DNA of 28,362 bases from an uncultured Archangium sp. (GTDB lineage Bacteria; Myxococcota; Myxococcia; Myxococcales; Myxococcaceae): contig CAMLFP010000020.1 in the NCBI GenBank assembly GCA_946479335.1, forward strand, positions 1-28,362. The letters run 5' to 3'. Of the stretch, positions 6,701-14,958 are shown piece by piece; the first letter of the stretch is position 1; each line of letters begins with the position of its first letter. The notes under the pieces are model-generated. The model saw only the letters and a program-made list of their open reading frames with translations. It did no database searches and was not told where the DNA came from. A program made the translations under genes and the position numbers.

Positions 6701-8962
6701 TCAAGCGCCTCGCGCAGCGTTCGTCGCGGCGCGCGCGCGCCGGTCGAGCACCAGCGCCGCGAGCGTCCACAGCAACAGCAGCGCGAGCGCGATGGCGGTG
6801 ACGCGAGCGCCCTCGGCGAGCCCCGGCATCTCGTAGTGGAAGTGCACCACGTGCTCTCCCTGGGGCACCTGCACGCCGCGCAGCGAGAGGTTCGCGCGGT
6901 AGATGGTGGCGGGTTGCGCATCGACCGTCGCGGTCCACCCCGGGTACCAGGTGTCGGCCAGCAGCAGGAAGCCCGCCGCCGGCGCCGAGACGGAGACGTC
7001 GAGGTCTCGCTGCGTCTCCCGCACCACCTCCGCGGTACCGCCGGCGGTGACCTCCTGCTTCTCGGCGAGCGACGGTGGCGCGTCGGTCAGCACCATCACG
7101 CGGTTCGGGTCGAAGTCCTCCGCCAGCACCGCGGCGCGTGCGTCTTCTTCCTTCTCGATGACGCGCGCGGTGGAAACGAAGCGCGCCCGCCGCGCGTCGT
7201 CGACCCGGTACACCCACGCTTCGCGAGAGCGCCCGACGAACGGCAACATCATGCCGCGCTGCGGGAAGGGGCTCAGCACGTGCGTCACGCCGTAGGTGCG
7301 GAGGAAGTTGGGGAAGCGCGGGCTCAGCCGGAGCTCCTTCTCGCGGAAGTCGAGCGTCGTCAGCATGCCGGCCAGCGAGGTCTGCCGGTTGTGGTCTCCC
7401 CACACGTCGACGAACCAGCGCGGCGAGATGCTCGCGTACGAGTCGGCGCAGGCCGCGCCCCACAACACCGCGCCGGTGTTCGGCTCGAGCAGCTCGCGCA
7501 TCTCGAAGTAGGGCTCGACGTTCTCCCAGCCCTTCGCGAGCGAGAAGACGTAGCGGTGGGCCTCGCGGTGGCCGGGCGTGAAGGTGCGCACCGGCCCGCC
7601 GCTCTCCTTCAGCAGCGCGATGGTGCCCGGCGCCTCGAGCCACGGCGCGGCCGGCACGATGGGGTTCTGTCGCGGCTGGTGCCACGCGAGGTCGGCCACG
7701 GTGAGGGCCGCGAGCCCCCACGCCACTGCCTGCGGCACGCGCGAAGGCGCCGGCCACCGGCGCCGCAACGTCTTCGTGAGTCGGCTGACGCCGACGGCCG
7801 CGAGGAGCGCCAGGCCCAGCTCGACGACAATCAGGAAGCGCTGCGAGAAACGGAAGAGGCTGATGCCGGGAATCAACGCGTAGAAGAGCCGGTACACCGG
7901 CGTCGCCCGGCCCAGCACGAACAGGTACGCGACGACGGTCGTCGCGAACACCGCCTGCACCAGCGCGCGCCGGCGCTCGCGCACCACCGCGAAGAGCGCG
8001 AGCGCGAAGGTGAAGAAGCCCACGTAGCCGTAGTCCTCCCAGAAGAAGACGGGCCCCGTGTACGAGTTGTCGGAGATGTCCCCGTGGATGTACGGGACGA
8101 TGAAGTTGAAGAAGTTCGGAGGCCAGTACGCGAGGCGGGTCGCCCAGTCCCACGTGGTGGTGGCGCGGTCTGAGATGGCACCCAGCTTCGAGAGCGGCAG
8201 CAGCACCACCGCGCTCGCCGCCGCGCCCAGCCCCGTCACGACGCCCGTCGCCGCGAGCCAGCCGAGCGTGCTCCGGGTGCCCGCGCCGCGCCGCAGCTGC
8301 GCCGCGCGGAACAGCGTGAACGCGCCGTAGACCAGCGCGCAGTAGTACGCCGACTGCGGGAACGCGCCCAGCCATTGCGTCGCGAACACCAACCCGAACA
8401 GCCCCAACCACAGCGCGCGCCGGGTGGGGCGCTCCGGTTGCGAGGTCAACGCGCGGTCGAGCAACGCCAGCGCCAGCGGCAACCACGTCACCGTCGTCAC
8501 GATGGCGAGGTGCTTGAGCTGCGCCGCGAAGTAGCCGCTGCTCGAGAAGGCCACACCCGCCAGCACCGCGCCCGCACGGCTCGCGCCGAAGCGCCGCGCG
8601 AGGTCGAAGGCGCCGTGCGCGGAGACGAGCAAGATGACCAGCACGAACGCGCACAGCGCGGCGCCGGGCGGCAGCAGCGTGAAGGCCAGCGTGCCCACCG
8701 GGTCGAGCGGCAGCCCCGCCAGCGGCATGCCGGAGCCCAGCTGCGAGGTCCACGTCGGCCACTCGCCGTCGCGCAGCATGCGGCCCAGCAACACCCGCAT
8801 CGGGAACTCGCCGTTGAAGACGTCAGAGGCGAAGTAGTCGTCGGTGATGAAGAGCACCGAGAACGAGAGGAAGGGGAGCCACGGCAGCAGCGCGCCGGCG
8901 GTGACGGCGAGGCGCGCCAGGCGGTCACGCGCGCGCTCCTGGAGGTCGGGTCGCGAGGCCAT
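6701..8962 (-). CDS. YfhO-family multi-span membrane protein (GT-C-like)
   Basis: A 753-residue protein with roughly 11-13 hydrophobic spans between residues 18 and 420, a large non-membrane segment (about 440-710) and a last span near 722-740. The first extracytoplasmic loop has T-D-D-Y-F, then FPMRVLLGRMLRDGEWPTW and a glycine-rich LGSGMPL. The late segment has DTWYPGWTATVDAQPA and a RANLSLRGVQVPQGEH strand. Both are hallmarks of the YfhO family (PF09586). In Gram-positive bacteria YfhO proteins are implicated in glycosylating lipoteichoic acid from lipid-linked sugars, and the overall fold is GT-C-like. The actual acceptor here is unknown. It begins 5 bases after the stop of the upstream gene, so it is the last gene of the long minus-strand pil-associated operon. 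Its end faces the inverted-repeat element. Confidence 0.85.
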   Translation of the reverse strand: MASRPDLQERARDRLARLAVTAGALLPWLPFLSFSVLFITDDYFASDVFNGEFPMRVLLGRMLRDGEWPTWTSQLGSGMPLAGLPLDPVGTLAFTLLPPGAALCAFVLVILLVSAHGAFDLARRFGASRAGAVLAGVAFSSSGYFAAQLKHLAIVTTVTWLPLALALLDRALTSQPERPTRRALWLGLFGLVFATQWLGAFPQSAYYCALVYGAFTLFRAAQLRRGAGTRSTLGWLAATGVVTGLGAAASAVVLLPLSKLGAISDRATTTWDWATRLAYWPPNFFNFIVPYIHGDISDNSYTGPVFFWEDYGYVGFFTFALALFAVVRERRRALVQAVFATTVVAYLFVLGRATPVYRLFYALIPGISLFRFSQRFLIVVELGLALLAAVGVSRLTKTLRRRWPAPSRVPQAVAWGLAALTVADLAWHQPRQNPIVPAAPWLEAPGTIALLKESGGPVRTFTPGHREAHRYVFSLAKGWENVEPYFEMRELLEPNTGAVLWGAACADSYASISPRWFVDVWGDHNRQTSLAGMLTTLDFREKELRLSPRFPNFLRTYGVTHVLSPFPQRGMMLPFVGRSREAWVYRVDDARRARFVSTARVIEKEEDARAAVLAEDFDPNRVMVLTDAPPSLAEKQEVTAGGTAEVVRETQRDLDVSVSAPAAGFLLLADTWYPGWTATVDAQPATIYRANLSLRGVQVPQGEHVVHFHYEMPGLAEGARVTAIALALLLLWTLAALVLDRRARAATNAARGA

Positions 8963-8967
8963 GCAGG

Positions 8968-10425
8968 TCAGGGCAGGGGTTGCGGCGTGATGGCGTAGAG
9001 CCGCCAGTGGCCGGTGGTGGTCAACGCTCGCAGCAGCGGGTGCCCGGCCGCCTGCGCCTGCACCGCGTCGTCACCCGCCACCAGCGCCACGTCGAAGAAG
9101 CGGAAGTCGCCGGGCTGCACGCGCTCCGGGTACCACTCGAGCCCGTTGGTCCACGGGTGGCGCGGCTGCGCGAAGACCACCGGCATCACCGAGAAGTCGG
9201 CGAACGAGAAGTTCACCGCGCCGCCGTGCATCACCTGCGCCCAGGCGAAGAGCTGGAGGAAGGGCGCGCCCTCCACGTGCGCGCTGGTCTTCATGAAGGT
9301 GAGGCCCAGCACGCGCGCCTGCGCGGGCACCGCGTCGAGGCTGGCCTCGAGGCCGGTGAGCTCCTCGTCATTCACGTGCCACCACGCGAGGGTGAGGTCG
9401 GCGGTGGTCAACGCCAGCAGCAGGGCCGCGAGCGCGCCGGTGAGGCGCAGGCGCGGCGCAGGCACCCCGAGGGCCCACAGCGCCAAGGCCGGCGACGCCC
9501 AGCGCGTTTCGAACTGCACGGTGTTCGTGTAGCGGGAGGGGAAGAACAGCACGAACGCGGTGAACAGCGCCGCGGCGGTCACCAACGCCCACGAGAAGGC
9601 CGCGCGCTCGCCCCGGTGCTGCCACGCCCCGGCGAGCAGCCACGCCACCAGCGCGACGAAGAGCAGCGCCGGAGCGCCGTCACGCGCCGCGCCCAGCACG
9701 TTGAGCCCCCACCACCCCGGCTGCACCCGGTACAGCAGCGGGCCCCATACGGTGGTGTTGGTGAAGTGCTGGTGGATGTTGAGGGTGCTCCACGCGGCCA
9801 GCGCCGCCGCCGGGAGGTGCAGCGCCAGCGCCCCGCCGAGCGGCCTCCACGCCCGCAGCCGCGCGCCCTGCAGCACCAGCACCCCCACGCCCGCGCCGAA
9901 CCACAGCAGGTGCGTCGCGTAGAGGAGGAGCGAGAGCACCAGCACCAGCGCGCGCCCCCGCCACGTCGGCGCCTCCAGCGCCCGCTGCGTGACGAGGAAG
10001 TGCGCGGTGAACACCGCGAAGCCCACCAGGAAGCTCAAGAAGCCCCACTGCAGTGACGCGCCGAAGAAGGGCACGCACGCCACCACCGCCGGGGCCACGC
10101 CGCGCTGGAGCCGGTGCGCCAGCACGTGCGCGCTGCCGCTCCACAACCCCGCGCACGCCGCGAGCGTCAGCTTCCCCGCCCACAGCGGCCCGGCGACGAG
10201 CCACGACAGCAGCGGCAACAGGTACCCGAAGAGGTACGGCGTCGCCCACTGAATGACGTACGGGCCACCGGGCTCGCGCAGCGCCTCGAGGAAGGCGCGC
10301 ACCTGCGTCAGGTGCTGCGGCAGGTCGGTGGTGATGGGGAAGTCGACCAGCAGCGCGGGCGACGCCAGCGCCAGCCCGCACGCGAACGCTGAAGCGACGA
10401 ACCAGCGGGCGGGAGTCGGTGACAC
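8968..10425 (-). CDS. Multi-span membrane protein, probable GT-C-type glycosyltransferase
   Basis: A 485-residue integral membrane protein with about 10 hydrophobic segments up to residue 350 and an extracytoplasmic C-terminal region of about 130 residues. After the first span it has TTDLPQHLTQVRAF. An acidic residue followed by a Pro/His pair in the first outer loop is common in GT-C-fold proteins, but I do not recognise a specific family. The C-terminal part (residues 360-485) resembles a globular sensor or substrate-binding tail with LGLTFMKTSAHVEG and FRFFDVALVAGDDA. GTG 10425 starts 23 bases after the second pilin gene's stop, and the YfhO-like gene follows after 5 bases, so the three are almost certainly on one transcript. 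That makes a role in modifying pilin or another surface product plausible, but this rests on position alone. Confidence 0.75.
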   Translation of the reverse strand: MSPTPARWFVASAFACGLALASPALLVDFPITTDLPQHLTQVRAFLEALREPGGPYVIQWATPYLFGYLLPLLSWLVAGPLWAGKLTLAACAGLWSGSAHVLAHRLQRGVAPAVVACVPFFGASLQWGFLSFLVGFAVFTAHFLVTQRALEAPTWRGRALVLVLSLLLYATHLLWFGAGVGVLVLQGARLRAWRPLGGALALHLPAAALAAWSTLNIHQHFTNTTVWGPLLYRVQPGWWGLNVLGAARDGAPALLFVALVAWLLAGAWQHRGERAAFSWALVTAAALFTAFVLFFPSRYTNTVQFETRWASPALALWALGVPAPRLRLTGALAALLLALTTADLTLAWWHVNDEELTGLEASLDAVPAQARVLGLTFMKTSAHVEGAPFLQLFAWAQVMHGGAVNFSFADFSVMPVVFAQPRHPWTNGLEWYPERVQPGDFRFFDVALVAGDDAVQAQAAGHPLLRALTTTGHWRLYAITPQPLP

Positions 10426-10448
10426 GAGGGCGCACTACACCAGCGCGC

Positions 10449-11069
10449 TCACGGGCACGCCACGTCGTTGTAGATGACGCCGATGGTGCCCGCGACCTCG
10501 TTGCCGGTGTCGGTGCAGCCGTCGCCCACGATGCTCAACGAGCCGCTGCTCACCAGCCACACGTCGATGTTGGTGTCGTTGTCGATGTTGCCGCGCGCCT
10601 CCATGATGTACCCGCCGCTGGAGGTCGACACCACGCCGGTGTCGCTGGGGCCCAGCGTGCCCGACTGGTAGATGGCCACGAATGCTGCCGCGCCGGTGCG
10701 CGTGGGGTGCGCCGTCGCGCCGGGGCCCAGCTTGTAGATGTCGACCGAGATGGCGTCGTAGCCCGCCGCGCTGAGCGTCGGCGTGGAGCGGTCTTGCCAG
10801 GCAGACGGCGACTGCGAGGCGACGTACGCGTAGCGGTTGCCGCGCTCCGGAGAGAAGCCGAGCTGGCTGAGCACCGACGTGAAGCCGTCGTACTCCGCGA
10901 AGAAGTTGCCCTGCGCGGTGAAGTAGCCCCGCAGCGTGGTCTTCGCTTCGCTCTGTTTTGCGCGCGCCTGAAACTTCATGAAGTTCGGCACCGCAATGGC
11001 CGCAAGAATCCCGATGATGGCCACGACGATCATCAATTCAACGAGAGTGAACCCCGATGCTCTGCGCAT
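10449..11069 (-). CDS. Second type IV pilin (PilA paralogue)
   Basis: A 206-residue prepilin with a very short leader (MRRASG), then a canonical processing site and N-terminal helix [18 protein letters not shown]; the helix glutamate is at mature position 5. Leader peptidase would cut between G6 and F7 and N-methylate Phe. The globular part shares with the main pilin at 15889-16515 the blocks FQARxKQSEAKT, PERGNRY, GYD-I--D-YKLG and DNDT-xD-W. It has a C-terminal disulfide-type pair C185/C205 in the same 20-residue spacing and the same YNDV-CP ending. The two genes are clear paralogues, but the surface between the blocks has diverged. No strong ribosome-binding site precedes ATG 11069, suggesting lower expression than PilA. 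It lies inside the operon between a TMTC-like gene and a GT-C-like gene. It could be a minor pilin or an alternative major pilin. Confidence 0.92.
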   Translation of the reverse strand: MRRASGFTLVELMIVVAIIGILAAIAVPNFMKFQARAKQSEAKTTLRGYFTAQGNFFAEYDGFTSVLSQLGFSPERGNRYAYVASQSPSAWQDRSTPTLSAAGYDAISVDIYKLGPGATAHPTRTGAAAFVAIYQSGTLGPSDTGVVSTSSGGYIMEARGNIDNDTNIDVWLVSSGSLSIVGDGCTDTGNEVAGTIGVIYNDVACP

Positions 11070-11100
11070 ACGAACATCAGCCTACACCTCGGAGAAGTCC

Positions 11101-11141
11101 TTGACTCCCTGTCAAAATTCGTCACTCGGTTGACGATTTTG
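11101..11141 (-). promoter_or_regulatory. Two overlapping stem-loops before the second pilin gene
   Basis: Read on the minus strand, one stem pairs CAAAAT-CGTCA with TGACG-AATTTTG around a 6-base loop (11113-11141, one bulged base). A second pairs TTGAC with GTCAA around AGGGA (11101-11115). They share bases 11113-11115, so they cannot form together. The first overlaps the end of the TMTC-like gene and is followed by a short T-run. They sit 32 or more bases before the pilin start. A partial terminator or attenuator that lowers pilin expression is possible. Chance hairpins are the alternative. Confidence 0.35.
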
Positions 11142-13250
11142 GTCGGGCTCGAGCACCTGGGGGGCCCAGTCCTCAACCTCTTCGCGCTCCAGGCGTTGGT
11201 GAACGCCTTGAATATCGAGCACTTCGCGGCGGCGGGTGATCAGCTCCGGGTCGCCGGGGGTCTTCTCGAGCGCCGCGTCGATGAGCGCCACCGCGCCTTC
11301 GAAGTTCCGGTCGAGGAGTTCGACGGTGAGCTGCGCGCGCAGCACCTCGCGTGAAGGCTCGAGCTCGGCGAGCTCCGCGCGCGCCGCGCCGAACGAGTGA
11401 ATCGCGGCGAGCAGCGCGGCTCTGCGGCGCGTGGCCCACTCGCGGCTCCACGGGGAGCGCAGCGTGAGGTCGTCGACGGTGCTCAACAGCGCCACCATCG
11501 GGTGCGCGCCCTGGCCCGCCTCCACCATCGCGCGCGCCTCCTTCCGGGCCTCGTCGTACTCGCCGCGCGTGGCGAGCACCTGCGCGAGCAGCAGGTGCCG
11601 GTCGGGGGTCGACTTGCTCATGTTGCTGCGCGCCTTCGCCAACGCTTCGTCGAGCTGCCCGAGGCGCAGGCGCAAGGCGGTCGCCAGCAGCGGGAGGTCT
11701 CCACCGCGCCGCGTGAGCCGCGCGTTCTCGCGGAGGTGGTTGCGGTACGCGAGCTCCCACGTCTCGCCGGGCAGCGTGAGGTTGGGCGCGGGTTGGTCGG
11801 TGCGCAGCACGGCCTCGATGAAGGTGGAGAGGGCCTGCAGCTCGCGGCGGTCGGCGTCGCGCAGCACCACGGCCTTCGCCGCCGCGTACTCGATGATGGA
11901 GAGGTCGTGCTCCAGCGGAGGCTGGGGCAGCTCCGCCGCGCGCTTGCGCAGCCGCACCGCCGCGCGCCAGTAGTTCCGCACCTCGAGCGTGGTGGCGTAG
12001 TTGGTCGTCGCGACCGCGGAGTCGGGGCGCAGCTCGAACTCGCGCTTCATCAGCGTGTCGTTGCTCTCCCACGCGGGCACCGCGAAGAAGAGCTGCAGCG
12101 CGCACGCCGCGAAGAGCCCGCCGAGCGCCAGGCCGAAGGGGCGCCGCCACGCGTCGCGCGCCAGCACCGCCGGCACCGCGGCCGCCAGCAACGCGCAGAC
12201 GCCCAGCAGCGGCAGGTATTGGTAGCGGTCGGAGCAGAAGGTGATGGAGGGCACCACCTTGAGCTGCAGCAGCGGGCCGAGGGGCAGCAGCCACCAGAAC
12301 GCGTCGGCCAGCACCAGGCGCGTCTTGCGCCAGAAGACGACGGCCACCACCCACGCGAGGATGGCGGCGGCGCCGACGGCCATCAGCCAGCCCGGCACCA
12401 GCCACACGCCGTGCTGCACGCGGCTGATCTCGAAGGGCTGCGTGGTGGGCGTCAGCGGCAACAGCCGGAGGTGGTACCCGCCGACCGCGCCCAGCACGCG
12501 CGCGACGCGGTCATAGAAGCCGGCGTTGTCGGGCGGGTTCGGGAGCCCGATGCCCAACCACAGGCGCACCGCGACCGGCGCGAAGGCGCCCACCGTGAGC
12601 ACCAGCCAGCGCTTCACCGGCACGCGCTGCGCCGGGTCGAGGAGCGCGTCGACCGCCATCACCACCGGCAGCACGATGGAGGCCTCCTTGCTGAAGGTGG
12701 CCAGCGCGGCGAGCACCGCGGCGAGCCCCCAGGCGCGCGTGCGCACCACCACCGCGGCCGCCAGCATGAACAGCGTCATCCACAAATCGGTGGAGTCGCT
12801 GATCCACGGGACGCTCTCGAAGCGCGTGGTGTGCAGCGCGAAGAGCGCCGCGCCGGCCAGCGCTCCGAGCCCGGCGGCGTGCACGTCGGCGCCCTTGAGG
12901 CGCAGCCGGGTGCGCAGCCAGGCGAACGCCAGCGCCACGCACGCGAGGTGGAGGAGCAGGTTCGCGACGTGAAAGGGGAAGGGGTCTCCATCGCCCAGCC
13001 GCCACAGCGCGACGTGGCTCAGCTTCACCACCGGGCGCCAGTACGTCGGGTACTCCGGCATGGGGGGCTCGGTGTCCCAGAACTTGTCGGTGAGCGCGTG
13101 CCGCCACGCCTCGTCGTCACGGAGGCGCAGGTTGTCGGGGATGAGGGACTTGTCGTCCCACACGTAGCCGGCGAGCAGCGAGCTCGAGAAGATGGCCGCG
13201 GTCACCACCAGCAGCAGTGACAGCAGCACCCCGACGCGCGGGAGCTTCAC
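11112..13250 (-). CDS. TMTC-like GT-C membrane glycosyltransferase with long TPR-like tail
   Basis: A 712-residue protein. Residues 1-430 carry about 10 membrane spans and residues 440-712 are soluble tandem alpha-helical repeats of TPR type (ATNYATTLEVRNYWRAAVRLRKRAAEL; LLAQVLATRGEYDEARKEARAMVEAG). Motifs after span one are W31-D32-D33, then TYWRPVVKLSHVALWRLG, FHVANLLLHL, the WISDSTDLWMTL loop (the place where relatives have a GR-D motif) and FSKEAS. This is the TMTC/PMT-like arrangement, predicting transfer from a polyprenyl-phosphate sugar on the periplasmic side. GTG 13250 overlaps the pilI stop in a GTGA junction, so the two are translationally coupled. In Myxococcus xanthus pilD follows pilI (established knowledge). 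This gene occupies that slot. The second pilin gene follows 42 bases later, so pilin is an attractive but unproven acceptor. Confidence 0.85.
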   Translation of the reverse strand: MKLPRVGVLLSLLLVVTAAIFSSSLLAGYVWDDKSLIPDNLRLRDDEAWRHALTDKFWDTEPPMPEYPTYWRPVVKLSHVALWRLGDGDPFPFHVANLLLHLACVALAFAWLRTRLRLKGADVHAAGLGALAGAALFALHTTRFESVPWISDSTDLWMTLFMLAAAVVVRTRAWGLAAVLAALATFSKEASIVLPVVMAVDALLDPAQRVPVKRWLVLTVGAFAPVAVRLWLGIGLPNPPDNAGFYDRVARVLGAVGGYHLRLLPLTPTTQPFEISRVQHGVWLVPGWLMAVGAAAILAWVVAVVFWRKTRLVLADAFWWLLPLGPLLQLKVVPSITFCSDRYQYLPLLGVCALLAAAVPAVLARDAWRRPFGLALGGLFAACALQLFFAVPAWESNDTLMKREFELRPDSAVATTNYATTLEVRNYWRAAVRLRKRAAELPQPPLEHDLSIIEYAAAKAVVLRDADRRELQALSTFIEAVLRTDQPAPNLTLPGETWELAYRNHLRENARLTRRGGDLPLLATALRLRLGQLDEALAKARSNMSKSTPDRHLLLAQVLATRGEYDEARKEARAMVEAGQGAHPMVALLSTVDDLTLRSPWSREWATRRRAALLAAIHSFGAARAELAELEPSREVLRAQLTVELLDRNFEGAVALIDAALEKTPGDPELITRRREVLDIQGVHQRLEREEVEDWAPQVLEPDQNRQPSDEF

Positions 13251-14011
13251 CGGAAGTCTCGCCGGCGGAAGACCAGCGCCGTCGCCGAGACGAACACCAC
13301 CAGCCACAACACGCCGGTGCCCAGCGCCTGCAGCGCTTCGGCGGTGTCGACCGTCAGCAGCTGGCTGGCCTCGGGCTTGAAGTCGAGCTGGTCGAGGTTG
13401 GGCGTCACCCGGTACGCGATGAGCGCGAGGAGCTTCAGCGGCCCGTGCACGCGCTGGCTCAACGTGTAGAGCTCCGGGCTCGCGTGGCCGAGGAGGTACA
13501 CGCCGACGGTGCAGCCGGCCGCCACCAGCGAGCCGGAGAACGACGAGAGGAAGAGGCCGACCGCCGCCAGCAACAGCACCTCGACCCACAGGCCCAGCAG
13601 CGCCCAGCCGATGGCAGGGTTGAAGGGCACCTCGAAGATGAGCAGCTGCGCGAAGTACACCAGCGTCATCGCCGCCTCGAGCATCGTCAGCGTCAGCGCC
13701 ATGCCCGCGTAGCGCGCGGCGGCGAACAGCTCGCGCGACACCGGCCGCGACATCACGAGGAAGACGGTGCGCTTCTCGATTTCACGGCTCAACATGCCCG
13801 CGGAGAGGAAGACGGAGAGCGCCACCAGCAGCAGGCTCATCACGCCCAGGCCGAAGTCGGTGACGATGCGGTCGAGCGTGTAGATGGTGAGGTTCAACAC
13901 CAGCGTCGTCATCAAGATGAGGCCGACGGCGAAGGCCGCCACCACCAGCGTCACCCGGTTGCGCCGCGCCTCGTTGAAGCCGGCCTTGGCGATGGCCCAG
14001 AAGGCGCTCAT
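13247..14011 (-). CDS. pilI: PilI-like ABC transporter permease
   Basis: A 254-residue ABC-2-type permease with six predicted spans: about 18-40, 55-75, 95-120, 130-150, 155-180 and 232-250. An EIEKRTVFLVMSRPVSR cytoplasmic segment follows span two, as in NatB/ABC-2 permeases where it contacts the ATPase. ATG 14011 overlaps the stop of the ATPase gene (ATGA), which fixes the start. Order and strand match the pilA-pilG-pilH-pilI cluster of Myxococcus xanthus, where the PilH/PilI transporter is required for type IV pilus biogenesis and social motility (established knowledge). What the transporter moves is not established. Given the TMTC-like gene coupled directly downstream, export of a glycan precursor is one idea. 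Confidence 0.85.
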   Translation of the reverse strand: MSAFWAIAKAGFNEARRNRVTLVVAAFAVGLILMTTLVLNLTIYTLDRIVTDFGLGVMSLLLVALSVFLSAGMLSREIEKRTVFLVMSRPVSRELFAAARYAGMALTLTMLEAAMTLVYFAQLLIFEVPFNPAIGWALLGLWVEVLLLAAVGLFLSSFSGSLVAAGCTVGVYLLGHASPELYTLSQRVHGPLKLLALIAYRVTPNLDQLDFKPEASQLLTVDTAEALQALGTGVLWLVVFVSATALVFRRRDFR

Positions 14012-14958
14012 TGAATCTCGGCTCCCACCGTCTGCGAGGTGCCCTGCACGGTTTCGATGAAGGTCTGCTCCAGCGAGTACGCCAGCGGCGCGACCCGCCC
14101 CACGCGCCACCCGGCGTCGAGGGCCGCCTTGAGCTGCGCCTGCAGCTCCTCGTCGGGCACGCTGATCAACACGTTGCGGCCCACCTCCGACGCCCTGGCA
14201 GACGCTGACAGCCGCGGCTGCACCTCGGCCAGCGTCACGCCTTCCAGCGTCACCTCGTGCTGGCGGCGCGCCTGGGTCAGCTCGGCGATGGGGCCGCTCT
14301 TGCGCACGCGACCGCCCACCAGCAGCGCCACGCGGTCACAGAGGCTCTCCACGTCGGAGATGATGTGCGTGCAGAACAACACCGTCGTGCCCGCCTTGCG
14401 CATCTCCACGATGAGCTCGCGCACCAGCCGGCGCCCGAGCGGGTCGAGGCCGGAGGTGGGCTCGTCGAGAATCACCAGCCGCGGCTGCCCGAGGAGCGCG
14501 CCCGCCAGCATCGCGCGCTGGGTCATGCCCTTCGAGTACCGGCGAATCGGCAGCCTGGCGTGCACCTTCATCTCGACGCGCTCCAGCGCGCGGTCGATCT
14601 GCGCGCGCGCGTCTGCGCCGTGGAGCCCGGCCAGCTGCGCCTGGAACTCGAGGTACTCGAGCCCGGTGAGGTGCTCGTAGGGCACCGGGTTCTCCGGCAC
14701 GTAGCCCACGTTCTTGCGCGAGCGCGGGTCGGCCACGTCGAGCCCGAAGAGCGTGGCGCGGCCCTCGGTGGCGAACACCAGGTTGAGGAGGATCTTGATG
14801 ACCGTCGACTTGCCCGCGCCGTTGGGCCCGATGATGCCGAAGACCTCGCCCTCGTTGACGGTGAGCGAGCAGCCGGTGAGCGCGCGCACGCTCTTCCGGC
14901 CCATGAAGCCCAGGCGGTACAGCTTGCCGACGCCGGTGGTCTCGATGACTGGGGTCAC
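14008..14958 (-). CDS. pilH: PilH-like ABC transporter ATP-binding protein
   Basis: A 316-residue ATPase of the NatA/CcmA type. Walker A is G44-PNGAGKS-T52, the signature is Y141-SKGM (a variant of LSGGQ), Walker B is LVILDEP (161-167), the D-loop is SGLD (169-172) and the switch histidine is H198 (CTHIISD). Residues 230-316 form a short C-terminal extension typical of ABC-2 exporter ATPases. The start is GTG 14958, which overlaps the pilG stop (GTGA). The overlaps on both sides show that G, H and I are made as one coupled unit. It would energise the PilI permease at the inner membrane. The pilH symbol rests on gene order behind pilA and pilG as well as on the ATPase family. The family alone is too common to name. 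Confidence 0.88.
   Translation of the reverse strand: MTPVIETTGVGKLYRLGFMGRKSVRALTGCSLTVNEGEVFGIIGPNGAGKSTVIKILLNLVFATEGRATLFGLDVADPRSRKNVGYVPENPVPYEHLTGLEYLEFQAQLAGLHGADARAQIDRALERVEMKVHARLPIRRYSKGMTQRAMLAGALLGQPRLVILDEPTSGLDPLGRRLVRELIVEMRKAGTTVLFCTHIISDVESLCDRVALLVGGRVRKSGPIAELTQARRQHEVTLEGVTLAEVQPRLSASARASEVGRNVLISVPDEELQAQLKAALDAGWRVGRVAPLAYSLEQTFIETVQGTSQTVGAEIQ

Noticed and set aside
5751..8762. A 1003-residue open frame on the minus strand overlapping the flavoprotein and YfhO-like genes
   Set aside because: The predicted protein is low-complexity Arg/Ala/Gly-rich, as expected for the antisense or shifted frame of GC-rich genes. The overlapping genes have clear motifs.
11397..13220. 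A 607-residue plus-strand frame opposite the TMTC-like gene
   Set aside because: Compositionally biased (Arg, Gln, Glu, His), no motifs; antisense shadow of a well-supported membrane protein.
13251..13589. Upstream extension of the TMTC-like frame at 11112-13250
   Set aside because: Arg/Gly/Pro-rich antisense-like sequence lying inside pilI. The GTG at 13250 couples to the pilI stop and puts the acidic pair at the same position as in its paralogues.
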